DNA from: Neoarius graeffei
Lineage: Eukaryota; Chordata; Actinopteri; Siluriformes; Ariidae
Assembly (NCBI RefSeq): GCF_027579695.1
Contig: NC_083577.1
Span: forward strand, 28,585,698 to 28,649,697
Length of the DNA stretch: 64,000 nt
Reading direction: 5' to 3'
Each line of letters opens with the position of its first letter. Position 1 is the stretch's first letter. Positions 54,434-64,000 of this stretch are shown piece by piece. The notes beneath the pieces were generated by a model. The model was not told the DNA's origin, searched no databases, and saw only the letters and a list, made by a program, of their open reading frames with translations. The translations under genes were made by a program, and so were the position numbers.

Positions 54434-54889
54434 GGGAGCGGGACTGAAAATCATAATTTTTTTGTGGGCGGGAGCGGGACTGAAAATCATAATTCTTTGC
54501 GGGCGCGGGCGGGAGTGGGACTGCACAATGCGGGCGGGAGCGGGACTGAAAAATCCGACCCGCGCAGACCTCTACTAACTGGCTGCACAGGTGTGGCTTG
54601 AAAGCTGACAGGCTAGTCTTGTGTGTTTTTAAAAGCAAGAAAATTGCATGGGGGCTAATAATTTTGACCATTTCATTTTTCACTATATTTGAGATTAAGG
54701 ATACTTTAATATTAATCTTAGATTCTAAAATGCACCAGATACGACGGAATAACACTTGTGAATGGTTGATATTTTAAAATTACATCAGTGTTACAGATTT
54801 TGGGGAGAATTTTATAGTAATGTTCCACAACTTCATGGGGGCTAATAATTTTGACCTTAACTGTACATCATCCTGTCATGACCCTTAAC

Positions 54890-55300
54890 TATAGATAGTT
54901 TTCACTGACGTCACGGCATTCCGGGGAACGCCCCCCAGCTGCCATCTTGGAGGGCAAACAAAACGGGCCATCGCCACTACCAGCTACGTTATCTCGGACG
55001 AATTTATGAAGTTATATAGTCAGTTTTCTAAAATAAAGATCAATGTCGGCAAAATCAAGCAAACAGAAGTATATAGATACATTAGACGTCATCTCACGAC
55101 AACGGTATGCAGCCAAACTGGCCTTGATTGGGGGAACTGACCCCTACGAAGTGGACAAAGATGCATTTTCAAGTGACTATGCAGGGCTGCCAAAGCCTGA
55201 AACTGCCAAAGCCTGCTCCAAAGCCTGAAACTGACTTCATCAAACTTTAAAGGCTGTCGGATATATACAACTTTATATATTCACAGCGCGCCTTTTGGCG
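54890..55300 (+). mobile_element. fragment of a YqaJ-family-bearing element
   Basis: Begins GTTTTCACTGACGTCACGGC and includes TGCCATCTTGGAGGGC upstream of the ORF at 55043. No matching opposite terminus identified. Confidence 0.4.
55043..55228 (+). pseudogene. N-terminal exon of a YqaJ/SWIM-type protein, truncated
   Basis: 61 codons: KQKYIDTLDVISRQRYAAKL then IGGTDPYEVDKDAFSSDY. The RYxxKLxxIGGxDPYE pattern is what I recall from fish and cnidarian proteins with a SWIM finger and a YqaJ recombinase domain. A PKPETAKACSKA duplication (CCAAAGCCTGAAACTG repeated) destroys the frame afterwards. No nuclease motif remains. Confidence 0.5.
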
Positions 55301-55445
55301 GATGCCGCCTGAATCGCGCAGAACCGGGTTTTTTTTTAGGGGGGGCGTTGGAGTGTCTGATTATAATTTCAAAGTAAATTCTGTATTAAAATGACTAAAT
55401 AAGCAAATCCGTTCCAGTCCATGAAACAGGAAGTATAAGGATGAG

Positions 55446-55550
55446 AAAAAAACAGTTTAAATCGCAAAGCTGCGCACATTTGCGCAGTCCTGCACACCGC
55501 TCGGGCTGCACAAATGTGCGCAGCTTTCCGATTTAAACTGTTTTTTTAAA
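55446..55550. repeat. hairpin, about 43-bp arms
   Basis: AAAACAGTTTAAATCGCAAAG, GCTGCGCACATTTGCGCAG and the complementary right arm, separated by about 20 nt. Confidence 0.85.
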
Positions 55551-55556
55551 AAAATA

Positions 55557-56300
55557 GTGTGTTTCCGGTAACATGAAATACTAAAATAAGGTCTGTAGGT
55601 AGGAAAGTTTTTTTTTTTTTTTTTTTCCTTAATTTTTTTTTTATTTTGTTCGAAAAAATTAACACAAGTAAACATCTTACAAAATAGTATTTTGGCACAG
55701 AATCCTTTATACCACACATCATAATAAAATAAGTGTTTTAAATCTTTAAACGAATAAAAAAAATATCGCGAGAGTTCGAGTTATGATCTACGGAAGCGAT
55801 ATTTCATGATATTTTCATGTAATAACGTGAAAACACCTTATCAAGAAATAACGTGAAAATAACGTCCTAGGCTAGGCTACTTCCATTAAAAGCAGACGGC
55901 CTAGCCTAGCCTACTGTAGAACTTGGGTCAAGCAAAAACATGGCTGAATCCTGAATGACTCCTATTTGTATAAATAGGGGACTACATAGGCGGCAAAATG
56001 TAGTGTTTTTCCCTGTCATGGAAGTGCACTTGTATACCGAGGAGGAAGCAATTTCTATTACAGCCTTGAATGAGGATTCAAAATGGCGGCTCGGCTCAGT
56101 TTATGCAGGAGGGCGGATAGAAGTGGCGAAACATTTTACTTTTTATCGTTTCTTTCACAACTTGAATGCGTTGAAACAAAAAATTATGACAAACTAACGC
56201 CGCTTACACTAAAATATCGAGGGAAATTTGTAATAAAAACTTTACGGTCGGCAATTTCGATGCGGAAATTCTCGATCGGTCGGGTTACCGGAAACACACT
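55557..56300. mobile_element. element bounded by GTGTGTTTCCGGTAAC ends
   Basis: Inverted ends AGTGTGTTTCCGGTAAC (55557) and GTTACCGGAAACACACT (about 56284-56300). Inside lies a segment (about 55940-56100) shared with 62578-62760. Poly(T) runs near 55610-55640. Confidence 0.5.
55940..56100 (+). repeat. shared block with short ORF, copy 1
   Basis: AAACATGGCTGAATCCTGAA through AATGGCGGCTCGG. A frame MEVHLYTEEEAISITALNED and SKWRLGSV (from 56020) is conserved at 62667 (minus). Function unknown. Confidence 0.55.
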
Positions 56301-56329
56301 TTTTTTTTTTTTTTTATTTGGCCTAATCT

Positions 56330-56790
56330 TCTTCTGCCCCGGACAGTCTTTGGCTTTCTTCCGCTTCGTGCCGCGGGATGACATCTTTAAATGCCCAAGT
56401 GTCAACAAAAACAACTCGCAAACTACTTCTGTCAAAAGCTCCCGCGCCGGTGGGTGAAAGGTCATTCAGTCTCGAGAAATCTCGCTCTACAAGTCAGCTG
56501 ACCTTGTATGTAACCCATGTCAAATCTCGCGAGAGCAGCCGCGACAAGTAAACACCTAAACAACATGGCGCCTCAGTCTGGAAAACGCCAATTCGGATTG
56601 TTTTTGCGCCGTCTGGCGGTGTATCTACTATGATTGGAATATTTTTGGAGCAATTATAACGTATTTGATGATCAGACACATTGTCACGTAGTGTTGCTGG
56701 GATGTTTTCACGGAGTCGGTAAGGGGGCGCACGCCGAGAGTAAGAGGGCGCAGCACCCCTGTTCCCCCGTTTAGACGAAAGCCTGATACT
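56330..56790 (-). repeat. CpG-rich repeat with conserved ORF, copy C
   Basis: Shares TGCCCCGGACAGTCTTTGGC through TTTTCACGGAG with 23040 and 31265 and extends to CCCGTTTAGACGAAAGCCTG, the likely element end. The minus-strand frame is present but diverges before the GQEKITSFF part. Confidence 0.6.
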
Positions 56791-57855
56791 GAGGATCACG
56801 TACAAGTCGCATATATTCATTAATGTGAACGATTTCACAAAAAAATCGGAATTGAGCATTAAGCCTCGCAGTGTGAACGTAGTGAGAGTTTGCTTCTCTC
56901 GATCTTAAAGCTGCATTCACTACGTTTTAAATGTTAAGAGCCAACACGATATTTGGAACGGATCAGCAATTCCTGTGACTCATCAGTCATTTAAAGCCTA
57001 CGAGGCAATCTTGAAGAATATCTGTTATCTGTGAAGCAGGGAGAGAGAAAGAGAGAGCTCAGAGCAGAAAAGTTCCTCAACAAGTCACTGACTTCGTGTC
57101 TCGGGTGCAAGCATGATGTGCTCCATTTGAAACTTTTTAGAAGAGAATAAAGTCGTCCTTGATGCTGGAATTCACACACGAGCACGCTGGAGCTCTCCCT
57201 TACCCGGTGTGGGAGATGTGAATTTCTGATTTGTACATTGTATGGAGCTGTACAGGCAATCTGAGTGATGGAAATTCATCCTTTTTAATTTTTTTTGTCT
57301 TCTTTTTAACCTTCGTAACCAAACTGAATGGTCCAGCATGACGGAAGGTTAGAGCAATTCAGTTCCTTGAAACACCGAGATTAAAGGTGTGATGTTGAAA
57401 AGGGCTCTGAAAAAGTTTCCACCAATTTCATCACTCTTCGTTTGTTCCTTTTTTAATGACAGAGTTTTGGGAACGACTTTTATTTCCGCGGCTGACTCTT
57501 CCCAGATTGCGCACGCGGTACGCTGGGTGGCTGAAAGAAAAGACACCTTTTATGTTCCTGAAGACTAATCTCGGAGACGGTGGAGCTAAATCTCGTAACA
57601 GGGCAATATTACTGCCTATGGATCATTTAAAACGAATACGAAACAAGAGGCTGTGATGATGAAGGCTAACGAAAACCGTTTGCTGTGAAGAGTGCAGGAC
57701 GAGATCATCGGAGCCTCGGCGGAAGCTGTAAAAATGTTCGTCTCGTAACGTCGTCTCTGTTTCTGGTCCTCGTCAACTCCTGCAGCGTTTCAGATCGAAT
57801 GCTCTGAACACGCCGCGCTAAGGCTGACGGTATATTTTTCAACCCGGACGTACGA
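56791..57855 (+). other. intron; a solo Harbinger end, otherwise nothing recognised
   Basis: Positions 56786-56882 resemble the right end of the 24043 element (AATGTGAACGATTTCACAAA, GTGTGAACGTAGTG). The rest shows no element or exon. Confidence 0.45.
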
Positions 57856-57909
57856 CTCTTGATTTTTTGACTCGGATGATGTCATGGCGATGTCTGTCCG
57901 TCCGTCCCG

Positions 57910-58660
57910 GGAAGGGTGCTCACTTTCTGAAATCAACTCGTCTCTCAAGTTTTGGAGGAATGTCACGAAACTTGGCAGGATTCTTTGTTCTATGTCGGTA
58001 ATACACATATTGCAATTGCGTTCAATTTGGTCGCATTTTACCAGAGTTCCAGCCCTTGATTAACAAAATTATACTTTGACAGTTTCACGAGAGTGTGTTT
58101 TCCTTCTGAAATCAACTCGTCTCACAATTTTTGGATGAATTTCTTGAAACTTGGCAGGATTCTTTGTTACCGGTAGATGTCGTGAGTACGCGTATTGTAA
58201 TATTGTTCAGTTCGGTCACATTTTCCCAGAGTTCCAGCCCTTGATTAACAACGTTGTACTTTCACAATTTCATGAAGGTGCGCTCGCCTTCTGACATCAA
58301 CTCCTCTCACAATTTTTGGATGAATTTCTCGAAGCTTGTCTAAAGGCCTTGTTATATGACGGTAATACGCATACGGTGATTTAATTTCGTTTGTGAAAAT
58401 TTGACCAGAGTTTTGACCCTTGATTAAATAACTTAGACAGTTTCATGAGGGTGTACGTTCTTCTGAACTCAACTCCGCTCACAGTTTGTGGAGGAATTTC
58501 ACCAAACTTGGCAAAAGCCTTTGTTATATGACGGCTATACGCAGATTGAAATTTCGTTTAATTTGGGCAAATTTTCCCAGAGTTATGCCCTTGATTATTA
58601 ACAAACTTTGGCAATTTCATCAAGGTGTGCTTGCTTTCTGAAATCAACTTCCCTCACAAT
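57910..58660 (+). repeat. four diverged tandem units of about 185 bp
   Basis: Each unit has TTTCTGAAATCAACTCGTCT, GGAATTTCACGAAACTTGGC, TTGTTATATGACGGTAATAC and CCAGAGTT-x-GCCCTTGATTA in that order, at about 57920, 58108, 58290 and 58460. Confidence 0.85.
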
Positions 58661-58691
58661 TTTTATCCCCCGCTGGCCGAAAGGCCCGAAG

Positions 58692-59694
58692 TAGGGATGG
58701 CGAAAACTAAAAAAAATCTTGACCGGCCACCGAGCCTCATTAGCTGGTTAAAGTCGGTTAACCTATGAGTTTAAAATTCTAGAATTGGAATTATTAGGAT
58801 CTATTCTAAATCTAACCGCGAGCATCCGCACATTCAGTCCCAGTCGCTGCCCTCCACTCGCATTCCCTTTTCTACAGCGCGAAACATTTAGTCAAACGCG
58901 GCACTGATGCCGAGGGGTTTGTATCGGAGCGGAGGACAAATGGCTCCAGCTTAGAGACGGTTTCAGTTGGCCATGATGGCGTTGGAAATAAAGTCAAGTG
59001 CTAGAAGAAGTACAGAACATTCAGTGATGGGAATAACGGCGTTAAAATAAAGGCTGTTATAACGCCGGGTAATCTAATTAATTAGCTACAATCGTTATAA
59101 CGCCGTTACGAATATCAGCACACCATTACTGCGTGGTATTGAAGTTGCTCTGAAGCCGTCACCGACTTGGCTCACAGACATAAAAGCTGCGTTTGTCACT
59201 CCCCCTCCAGACACCGCTGTCATTTCATTCTCTCCCCTTCCCTCCATCTGCGCCTTTAGTTTGTGTGGAGAGATATGATCTGCAATAACGTGCATTGTTG
59301 GCTACAGACCGAAACATACTTTCAGAATGCACTGGCCAAGGCAGGACTAAACTCCATGTGCCTTCTAATAATAATTAAAAAAAAAACAGAATAGTAATTT
59401 GTAAGCTAAAAATCCTGTGTCTACACTTTTCTTTCACCGAGTGGCAGCTGTGTTCAACTGGGGCGGGAGGGCGGGACATGACTGAATGGGTGTTTCTGAT
59501 TCGTCAGCTGTCGTCCTTACACCTCATGGCACGCCCCAAGCGTTTACAACACAGAATTCCAGGTTCTCCGCTCCAAAATCGGCAGCTTCAAAACGATTGA
59601 TTTTTTTTTTTTAACCGACAACCAAAAAAAAAATTAACCGGTTGACGTTGATTCGGTCAACCATCGGTCAAACGGTCATCGGTTAACATCCCTA
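58692..59694. mobile_element. hAT element, TAGGGATG termini
   Basis: Duplications GCCCGAAG and GTCCGAAG (7 of 8). The right end contains AACCGACAACC and GGTTAACATCCCTA. It includes a stretch near 59018-59120 similar to hAT-1 termini (CAGTGATGGGAATAACGGCG). A second copy begins at 63827. Confidence 0.75.
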
Positions 59695-59935
59695 GTCCGA
59701 AGAGGGATTATGTCGTGGCGATGTCCATCTGTCCGTCTCGGGAAGGGTACTCACTTTCTGAACTCAACTCCTCTCACAGTTTTTGGAGGAATTTCACGAA
59801 ACTTGACCGCATTCTTTGTGATATGTCGGTAATACGCATATTGCAATTTCGTTCAATTCCGTCGCGTTTTGCCAGAGTTATGGCCGAGTTGCCAGCGGGG
59901 GATATTGTGCTCTCGGAGCACTCTTGTTACAGGTT

Positions 59936-60262
59936 ATGTGTCTTAAAAAAAAAAATCTAAACATGTCATCTTTGATGTAAAAAAATATTGAAGTAAAATA
60001 TTACAGACGAGCTGCGAATGCACGCCTTTTTTTCTTTTGGAAGCAGAAATTTTTCCCCCCCTCATAGTTTTTCCTTTTACTTTTCCAGTAGTAGCTGGAT
60101 GGATGGAAGCTGTAAAATGTGAACGTTTTGAGGAAAAAAGCTTCGAAATCAGCCAGCCTCCTTTCTTTGATCATTACTTGAACGAATGTCAAGATTTCTT
60201 GGAGTGAAACTAGTGAAGAATCTGCAGCGTGGAAACCCAAACGTGTCGAATCGTATAGAGAT
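59936..60262 (+). other. intron, nothing recognised
   Basis: No element or exon identified. Confidence 0.4.
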
Positions 60263-61268
60263 CTTGCAGTCACGTGACCGGAAAGTACACAACCGCCATC
60301 TTGTCGGTCAAAAACACCGCTGAATACTGCTGCACTCGTGTACAGAATGGATCAATTTCAACCGACGGACTACACGGCTCATTTTTCTAATGAACAGATA
60401 ACTAGATATATGTCTAAAATAAACGATCTACAGATTAGTGACCCTTATGGCTTTCCGGGCGGAGTTTTCACGACCGGATTTTGAACTGCCAGCGGGATAC
60501 CCGGACGTGTATGATTACCTCATTAACTTTCCCTCGCTGTTCAGTGGTGAAGCACTGCGTGCCTATAAATCTCTGGACAGTTTTCTTTACAGAAATTCAG
60601 GATTTGTCAGCGACTCAGATGTGGCATCTTGTAAACAAGAATCCTCATTGGACGGGTAAGTCACTTAAGTATTGAGTATAGCACTGACCAGCCGATTATA
60701 GAATAGAATAAGGTAATTCCAGCTGTAATTCCAAATCGTCCGTCTTGTTTACATGGATCTGGCGTTGGAGAGGTAGAGGCTTAGCAGTGGAGGTTTGAGT
60801 GGCTGTTTTCTGAGCCTAGTCAACAGGCCGGCTCTGCCTGCAGCCTTGCTTTTGCTTCCGCTCCCAACGCCGCCTCCTTCGCTTTGCTTCCGATAACAAT
60901 CCATGGAGACCCCGCTGGTCTCGCTATCTCGTCCGGAATGTGGTGCATGCGATGGAAATCGCTACAAACCGTCATTTTCTGCTGGAAACCAATGTCCAGT
61001 AAGTCCATACGGTTGTAGTGGATATTGAAGTCCGATACAGACGAACAACACGCAAAAATACACACAAAAAACACAAAAACCGTGCACAGGTAGGGAGAGC
61101 TTGTAGCCGCAGCCGTTGTAGTAGAATTGTATATAGTAGGGTTTTCCAGAAGAAAAGGTAGAAGTAAAAGCAGAAGTAGAACCAGAAGTAGAAGGCGGAA
61201 ATATGGCGTTTGACCGACAAGATGGCGTCTGTCACAGTCTGGATCGGCTGTGACGTCACATGCAAGTG
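60263..61268 (+). mobile_element. deleted TIR element carrying a YqaJ-family exon
   Basis: Inverted ends: CTTGCAGTCACGTGACC and GTGACGTCACATGCAAG; inside them GCCATCTTGTCGGTCAAA pairs with TTTGACCGACAAGATGGC. The middle holds the exon at 60347 and about 500 bp of GC-rich leader- or tail-like DNA. The superfamily is unknown. Confidence 0.6.
60347..60655 (+). pseudogene. first exon of a YqaJ/SWIM-type gene, frameshifted
   Basis: From ATG at 60347: MDQFQPTDYTAHFSNEQITR, then SKINDLQISDPYGFP. A shift near 60470 moves to the frame with FELPAGYPDVYDYLINFPSL and EALRAYKSLDSFLYRNSGF, and a second near 60615 to MWHLVNKNPHWTG. It ends ACGG-GTAAGT, a strong donor. The DPYxxP...DVYDYLI...RAYKSLD pattern fits the N-terminus of SWIM-finger/YqaJ proteins in fish. 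Sense orientation relative to acvr2a. Confidence 0.6.
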
Positions 61269-61844
61269 CTCCATTGGTGAGCAGGTTTAGCTGAGTGTTC
61301 GCTAACTGTTGGACAGCAGTCTGTAGGTTTGCACCATCGTCGTGTCACTTTTTGAAATACCACAACACTGTTGAAAATCTGGTCGGAAGGTGTTGATTAA
61401 TTCTCTTTAGTACAAATACACAGGTGATGAAATGAAATCGAGCACGCTGATTGGTTGACAAATTCAGACTATTCAAGCGACTCGTCAAAATGGTGGCCAA
61501 TCGCTTCGTCACCGTATGTGAGGAAGAATTATAAACGATGAAAGAAAATGCTGTTCCTAAAAGCACTAAAGATGCTACGAAATAACCGTGCATTCGCAGC
61601 TTTTAATAACCGCGCCGCTTTCAAAGTCTGAAATAAAAAAAATGTTTTTCAATGCAATTTTTAAAAAATCCCCTGTGTATTTATACTAAAAATATTATCC
61701 GCCTCAGGCTCAGTGAATATCGGTTTATAATGACCTCGACCTCGTCTCCGTTATTATCCCCTTCGGATACAAGGAAAATGCTGTGGAACTTCACGTGTAC
61801 AATTGTACACATGATGTCCGAAGCAGTTATTCAGATAATATTGG
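61269..61844 (+). other. intron, nothing recognised
   Basis: No element or exon identified. Confidence 0.4.
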
Positions 61845-61967
61845 CTGGCTTTGAGTGGTATATCAGATATATTCCATTCAGCTAGCATGATCTCGAGTGA
61901 GTCAAAGACGAGATAGCTGAATGGAATATATCTGATTGACCACGAAAAAAGCAAGACAATATTATTA

Positions 61968-62011
<44 letters not shown>

Positions 62012-62560
62012 CATCCACACTCTTCATATCAGCATTCTCGAAGGCCAACACTAGCCATGACTTGGTGCTATTAGTGCGGCAAACCAGTTCCCTTCTAGCT
62101 GGTGTAGCATTCAGCAATAGCATTAGCAAAGGCCAGTGTGAGCTTCCCCGCGACTCGGTGCTTTTAGCGTGGCAATCCAGTTAGCTTCCAGCCAGCGTAG
62201 CAGTCGTGCTAGCGAAGGCCAACACTAGCTTACCCATGACTCAGTGCTGTTAGCATGGCAGTCTAATTACCTTCCAGCCAGTGTAGCGTTAGGGAATTGT
62301 ATTGTAACAATATTGCACACTTGTTCTCCACTGAGGGGAGTGGTGTAATACACAGAGGATAAGTGATATGATAACAATATTGCATGCTATCGGTAGACTC
62401 ACTAGAAGGGAATAGAATATATACGTTATTTGCCAGCTGGGAGATCCGTACCGTGAAATACTGTGACCGAGGTCTTGAAAGTACTGAGCGAGGCCCTCCG
62501 GGACCGACCTTAAGCTGGTAAATAATATATTTATTTTTTTCTTTACCAAATTCTAACAGA
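61845..62560 (-). mobile_element. palindrome plus (ATT)n element, copy 2
   Basis: On the + strand: palindrome (GGTATATCAGATATATTCCA) at about 61850-61962, (ATT)n at 61963-62011, CATCCACACTCTTC, an inserted or expanded minisatellite (62037-62290), then AACAATATTGCATGCTATCGG. The order is the reverse of copy 1 at 1430-1935, confirming one mobile unit. Confidence 0.65.
62037..62290 (+). repeat. minisatellite, about 83-bp unit, three copies
   Basis: Unit GAAGGCCAACACTAGC, CATGACTCAGTGCTGTTAGC, TTCCAGCCAGTGTAGC. Units start near 62040, 62130 and 62214. Confidence 0.85.
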
Positions 62561-62577
62561 AAACGAGAGCGCCCGAA

Positions 62578-62760
62578 AGCGAAAACCAAGCCAAGCCGCC
62601 ATTTTGAATCCTCATTCACGGCTGTAATGCAAATGGCTTCCTCCTCGGTATACAAGTGCACTTCCATGGCAGGAAAACAACTACATTTTGCCGCCTATGT
62701 CGTCCCCTATTTATACAAATAGGAGTCATTCAGGATTCAGCCATGTTTTTGCTCGGCGTT
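62578..62760 (-). repeat. shared block with short ORF, copy 2
   Basis: Reverse complement of 55940-56100, including the conserved frame MEVHLYTEEEAICITAVNED. Confidence 0.55.
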
Positions 62761-63093
62761 AGCAGCAGTTAGAGGTTTTTAGCTTTCTCCTGAAATGTTT
62801 TCTTTTATTTCTTCTTCCTCAGGGGAGTAAAACTCGCTTTCGCTGTGAACACTGTCGTTATCGCTATCCATGCTGTAAAATTAATGCTATTCTCCTGAGA
62901 AATGCGAAAATAAAAGTTGACAAAAATTGCTACTATGTTTGTTGTTGTGAACGAGCGAGTCGCCAGAGGTCTGTAACTGGGGTAACTCGCCAGCCAATCA
63001 GAGCGCAGGATTTGATGGAAACCGGACCGCAAAAAAAAAAATTAACGTTTTTATTCCATGGAAAGAGTGGCCCGTATCTAATAATAATTAAAT
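62761..63093 (+). other. intron, nothing recognised
   Basis: Contains CCAATCAGAGCGCAGGAT, often seen near fish repeats; no element boundaries found. Confidence 0.35.
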
Positions 63094-63245
63094 GATATTG
63101 GCTGGCTTTTTTTCGTGGTATATCAGATATATTCCATTGAGCGAGCATGATATTGAACGAGTCGAAGATGAGTAGCTGAATGGAATATATCTGATATACA
63201 GCGAAAAAAGCCATTATTATTATTATTATTATTATTATACATACA
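63094..63245 (-). mobile_element. palindrome plus (ATT)n element, copy 3, partial
   Basis: ATATTGGCTGGC, palindrome around GGAATATATCTGATATACAG, (ATT)n at 63212-63239, then ATACATACATACACATT. The remainder of the element is missing. Confidence 0.7.
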
Positions 63246-63329
63246 TACACATTCGATGGAACAATTATAGATTTTACAAAAATTTAAGAACAGGGTGGAA
63301 CTTATCAATGCTGATTCTAAAGATGCAAC

Positions 63330-63375
63330 GGTGGCAAGGAAAAGCTCCCTGAGACGACTTGAGGAAGAACCGCGC
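63330..63375 (+). repeat. fragment of the 2240 repeat
   Basis: CAACGGTGGCAAGGAAAAGC and TCCCTGAGACGACTTGAGGA match 2367-2412. Confidence 0.7.
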
Positions 63376-63826
63376 TGTAAATATCAATCCCAAAAATGTC
63401 AATTTCAGAAATATAGAGTTTAGCGTGACATGCCTGAAATTCATACTCCTCTACTTTTATCAGCTTCCAGTTCAGTCAGCTCCGTAACTGTTATGGAGAC
63501 ATGGCGATGGGCTTCTATAAGGAGACGTTTATTTTACATTTGTGGAAGGCGTCTGGCTTTGAATAATCCCTTTGTAAATTTCAGGACAGATGACTTTGTG
63601 CTCAGTGGTTTCTCTGTAACATGGCTGGGTGTGTTTTCTTTTGTCTTATTAATATCAAGTGAGGAAAAGAAATGAGGTGAGGAGTGACGTGAGGTGAGGT
63701 GATGGTTGTTTATATCCGCCATGACGCAAGTCAGTGTTTTTTTTTTTTTTTAGCAACATTAAATTAGTTAAAAAACCCCCCTATAAACTGATATTAAGTA
63801 GGACTAGGGATGTTAACCGATGACCG
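63376..63826 (+). other. intron, nothing recognised
   Basis: Ends with a run of GAGGTGAGGTGA and poly(T). No exon of acvr2a seen. Confidence 0.4.
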
Positions 63827-64000
63827 TTTGACCGATGGTTGACCGAATCAATGTCAACCGGTTAATTTTTTTTTGGTTGTCGGTTAAAAAAAAAAAATCA
63901 ATCGTTTTGAAGCTGCCGATTTTGGAGCGGAGAACCTGGAATTCTGTGTTGTAAACGCTTGGGGCGCGCCATGCGGTGTAAGGACGACAGCTGACAAATC
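63827..64000 (-). mobile_element. hAT element, TAGGGATG family, cut by window end
   Basis: TAGGGATGTTAACCGATGAC onwards is the reverse complement of the right end of 58692-59694, with only a few changes over 170 bp. Confidence 0.8.

Larger units (their letters stand above)
53252..54574. mobile_element. hAT element, TAGAGCCCTGCACTCCCGC termini
   Basis: Exact 8-bp duplications CTAACTGG (53244-53251, 54575-54582). Ends TAGAGCCCTGCA and complement of TAGAGGTCTGCG. The right end has three GCGGGAGCGGGACTGAAAA-type repeats. Contains a long palindrome (53649) and a truncated V-SINE (54291). Confidence 0.9.
57860..59935 (+). mobile_element. tandem-repeat element, Helentron/HINE-like, split by hAT
   Basis: Starts GATGTCATGGCGATGTCTG, contains four diverged units of about 185 bp, then CCCGCTGGCCGAAAGGCC. 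After the hAT at 58692 a further unit follows (59703-59885), ending in a hairpin GTGCTCTCGGAGCAC followed by TCTTGTT. A 3' hairpin and internal tandem units suggest a Helitron/Helentron-type element; this is inference only. Confidence 0.45.

Overview
This is vertebrate nuclear DNA, almost certainly from a teleost fish. The evidence is one host coding exon, introns with GT donors, microsatellites, and a very dense load of fish-type repeats (V-SINEs of the DANA/HE1/Mermaid type, Tc1-like transposons, hAT, PIF-Harbinger, piggyBac-like and Kolobok-like elements, one LINE). The V-SINE subfamily with a (GATGA)n tail is what I would expect in a catfish-like ostariophysan, but I cannot prove the species from the sequence.

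The only host gene I recognise is the first coding exon of activin receptor type 2A (acvr2a, + strand) at 17112-17166. It encodes the signal peptide and ends in a phase-1 GT splice donor. A GC-rich promoter/5' UTR region precedes it (about 15.6-17.1 kb), and upstream of that lies about 1 kb of nearly pure purine (14.5-15.6 kb). Everything from 17167 to the window end would be intron 1; I see no exon 2. Upstream of the gene (1-14.4 kb) there is only repeat-rich intergenic DNA.

Layout. 1-10.1 kb: SINEs, fold-back elements and Tc1 copies, several nested. 10.2-14.4 kb: a broken Tc1 copy, and another Tc1-like element with an intact 340-residue transposase ORF. 14.5-17.2 kb: purine tract, promoter, exon 1. 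17.2-23 kb: early intron with an inverted V-SINE pair. 23.6-28 kb: a LINE fragment holding a Harbinger-type element that holds another, abutting a Tc1 copy with an open transposase frame. 29.3-34 kb: nested Harbinger, hAT and MITE insertions. 34.6-40.3 kb: a piggyBac-like shell filled with at least four layers of later insertions. 41.3-49.5 kb: a second nest with tandem hAT elements, an inverted pair of Harbinger MITEs and a Kolobok-like THAP element. 50-54.9 kb: a Tc1/mariner element opened by four insertions, two of which carry further insertions. 55-64 kb: YqaJ/SWIM-family exon fragments, a Helentron-like tandem-repeat element, and a palindrome-plus-(ATT)n family that also occurs at the left end of the window.

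The biology of interest is the transposon stratigraphy. Exact target-site duplications (8 bp for hAT, TTA/TAA for Harbinger, TTAA for Kolobok/piggyBac, TA for Tc1, 11-15 bp for SINEs) allow many insertion events to be ordered. Several non-autonomous elements keep the first exon of their parent gene (BED, THAP, MADF or YqaJ-family), at least three of them with a splice donor, and some are in the sense orientation of acvr2a. All calls were made by eye, without database searches. Family names rest on target-site duplications, terminal repeats and protein motifs.
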